Part shown: positions 62,333 through 64,000 of the stretch, piece by piece
How the letters are laid out: each line of letters begins with the position of its first letter
Position numbering within the stretch: position 1 is the first letter of the stretch
Assembly (NCBI RefSeq): GCF_001685485.1
Contig: NZ_BDEL01000001.1
Coordinates: 248,001-312,000, forward strand
DNA from: Formosa haliotis
GTDB lineage: Bacteria; Bacteroidota; Bacteroidia; Flavobacteriales; Flavobacteriaceae
DNA: 64,000 nt
Reading direction: 5' to 3'
Notes under the pieces: generated by a model
Databases searched by the model: none
What the model was told of the DNA's origin: nothing
Seen by the model: the letters and a program-made list of their open reading frames with translations, nothing else
Translations under genes and position numbers: made by a program

Positions 62333-64000
62333 ATGTCATTTTCAATTAAACGATTTCTACCACATTTATTAGTTTTTATAGGTTTTGTAATTATTTCCTT
62401 AGCCTATTTTAGTCCGGTTTTAAAAGGAAAAGAGATTTTTCAGAGCGATATCATGCATTATATTGGCATGTCTAAGCAACAGAAAGATTTTAAAGCCCAA
62501 ACAGGGGAGGAAACGTATTGGACAAACAGCGCTTTTGGTGGTATGCCTACCTACCAGTTAGGAGCAAAATACCCTCATAATTACATTAAAAAATTAGATC
62601 TTACCTTGCGGTTTTTACCAAGACCAGCAGATTATCTATTCCTTTATTTTATAGGATTCTATATACTATTACTTTCTTTAAAAGTAGATTTTAAACTTGC
62701 AGCTTTAGGAGCTCTAGCTTTTGGGTTTTCTACTTATTTAATCATTATTCTAGGGGTTGGGCATAACAGTAAAGCCCACGCTATAGCTTATATGCCACTG
62801 GTGTTAAGTGGAATTATTCTCACTTTTCAACGAAAATATATTCTCGGGTTTTTACTAACCACCATTGCTATGGGGCTTGAATTGGTAGCAAATCATTATC
62901 AAATGACCTATTACCTTATGCTACTGGTACTAATTTTAGGGATCGCATATTTAATAGATGCCTATAAGAAACAAGAATTGCCAGAGTTTTTTAAAGCCGT
63001 TGGGATTTTAGTGGTTGCTGTAATTTTGTCTATCGGACTAAATGCTACTAATATTTTAGCAACGCAAGAATATGTAAAACAAAGTACGCGCGGACAAAGC
63101 GATTTAACCATTAATGCTGATGGATCGCCTAAAGCAGTGTCTACGGGTTTAGATAAAGATTATATTACCGAATACAGTTACGGTAAATTAGAAGCTTTAA
63201 ATCTGTTTATCCCTAGAATTTTTGGTGGTGGAAGTCATGAAGATGTAGGAACAGATTCTGAATTTTACCAATTTAATTTAAAACGTGGCGCCTCGCCATT
63301 ACAGGCCAGAGAAATTGTAAAACAAACGCCTACATATTGGGGAGTTCAGCCTATTGTAGAAGCTCCAGCTTATGTGGGAGCTGTTATATTGTTCCTTTTT
63401 GTATTGGGATTATTCCTTGTAAAAGGACGTTTAAAATGGTGGCTTGTTGGCGGTACACTGTTATCGTTATTGTTATCATTCGGGAAAAATTTTGGAATCC
63501 TCACCGATTTCTTTATCGATTATGTACCAATGTATAATAAGTTTAGAGCCGTAAGTTCTATTCAGGTCATCTTAGAGTTATGTATTCCAGTTTTAGGTGT
63601 TTTTGCTTTAGTAGAACTCTTTAAACCTACAGCAGACAATGCTGCTAAATTGAAAGCCTTAAAATATTCTATTGGGATAACTGCTGGATTAGCCATTTTA
63701 ATATTATTAGGAAAATCTACAATGTTCGATTTTGTAGGCGGCAATGATGGATACTATGCTCAAAATTATGGTCATGAATTTATTGATGCTATTCGTGCCG
63801 ATCGTGCTTCTCTGTTCACTAAAGATACATTTCGAACTTTAATTCTTGTTCTCTTATCGGGAGGCGTGGTTTTTATGTTTCTGAAAAAGAAATTATCAGA
63901 AACCTTAGTTATTGTATGTTTTGCTGCCTTAATTTTATTCGATTTAATAGGAGTAGATAGACGTTATGTAAATAACGATGACTTTAAATCGGCTATGCAA
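62333..64000 (+). CDS. YfhO family integral membrane protein, partial at right edge
   Basis: The frame is open from ATG 62333 to the end of the window (556 codons) with many membrane helices and the YfhO-type luminal stretch beginning KGKEIFQSDIMHYIGMSKQ, with WTNSAFGGMPTYQLG. YfhO proteins are GT-C-like predicted glycosyltransferases, linked in Gram-positives to teichoic-acid glycosylation; the role in Bacteroidota is unknown. The C-terminal part lies outside the window. It was not interrupted by any stop. It is downstream of DUF4834 in one operon. Confidence 0.9.
   Translation, partial: MSFSIKRFLPHLLVFIGFVIISLAYFSPVLKGKEIFQSDIMHYIGMSKQQKDFKAQTGEETYWTNSAFGGMPTYQLGAKYPHNYIKKLDLTLRFLPRPADYLFLYFIGFYILLLSLKVDFKLAALGALAFGFSTYLIIILGVGHNSKAHAIAYMPLVLSGIILTFQRKYILGFLLTTIAMGLELVANHYQMTYYLMLLVLILGIAYLIDAYKKQELPEFFKAVGILVVAVILSIGLNATNILATQEYVKQSTRGQSDLTINADGSPKAVSTGLDKDYITEYSYGKLEALNLFIPRIFGGGSHEDVGTDSEFYQFNLKRGASPLQAREIVKQTPTYWGVQPIVEAPAYVGAVILFLFVLGLFLVKGRLKWWLVGGTLLSLLLSFGKNFGILTDFFIDYVPMYNKFRAVSSIQVILELCIPVLGVFALVELFKPTADNAAKLKALKYSIGITAGLAILILLGKSTMFDFVGGNDGYYAQNYGHEFIDAIRADRASLFTKDTFRTLILVLLSGGVVFMFLKKKLSETLVIVCFAALILFDLIGVDRRYVNNDDFKSAMQ

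Noticed and set aside
1..64000. tRNA, rRNA, CRISPR, prophage or restriction and defence genes
   Set aside because: None was recognised by eye on either strand; a tRNA or covariance-model scan would be needed to exclude small RNAs.

Overview
The window looks like a chromosomal segment of a marine-type Flavobacteriaceae (Bacteroidota). The DNA is AT-rich, and many genes are preceded by the Bacteroidota sigma-A -7 element TAnnTTTG rather than a proteobacterial -10. Gene content fits this: menaquinone synthesis, gliding-clade hypotheticals (DUF6048/DUF6452, DUF4834, DUF2752, YfhO), a CusA-TolC fusion, and a cysteate/capnine-type sulfonolipid gene pair. I cannot name the genus. No rRNA, tRNA, CRISPR array, prophage or replication origin was seen.

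Layout. 1-1160: a GH1 beta-glucosidase broken by a one-base slip in an A8 run, cut by the left edge. 1381-2370: a luciferase-like flavin oxidoreductase. 3210-7171: the anaerobic formate module pflB-pflA-focA, with a long AT-rich upstream region, an FNR/CRP-type dyad, an attenuator-like structure between pflB and pflA, and a pflA that lacks any ATG/GTG/TTG start. 7244-8983: a complete IS1182-type insertion sequence whose left end doubles as a terminator hairpin behind focA. 9008-11211: an 8-bp tandem repeat, then small secreted or membrane proteins and a CopD-like membrane protein. 11516-18118: PhoD-type phosphatase, MFS exporter, methyltransferase, and a B12-type radical SAM enzyme with an unusual cysteine spacing.

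18147-26570 is a heavy-metal efflux island: a strong operator dyad, a small Cys/His-rich exported protein, a CusA pump fused to a TolC-like channel, a CusB adaptor, a Fur-family regulator, a second dyad, and a P1B-type ATPase. 26582-28515 holds a DUF481 barrel protein without a canonical start and a nitronate monooxygenase. 29148-40847 carries most of menaquinone synthesis (a hotdog thioesterase, menF, menD, menB, menA, menC, menE), interleaved with cvfB, a C1 peptidase, a UPF0173 hydrolase and a CPBP protease; no menH is visible. 40872-48748 contains DoxX, three methyltransferases, a ZIP transporter, a SYLF protein, DUF6048/DUF6452 and rlmD.

48995-64000: ornithine aminotransferase, small membrane proteins, an Smr protein, fumarase, a 1-Cys peroxiredoxin behind a perfect 19-bp dyad, YbaB, oligopeptidase B, then a cysteine-synthase-like enzyme and an alpha-oxoamine synthase that together fit cysteate synthase and cysteate fatty-acyltransferase of sulfonolipid (capnine) synthesis. 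A convergent GNAT-fold protein is a candidate N-acyltransferase for the same lipids. The window ends inside a YfhO-family membrane protein.

Most valuable second looks: the pfl attenuator with its non-AUG pflA start, the sulfonolipid cluster with its possible N-acyltransferase, the three operator dyads at metal-efflux and peroxiredoxin genes, and a set of genes whose -7 element sits 4-5 nt before the start codon (predicted leaderless mRNAs).
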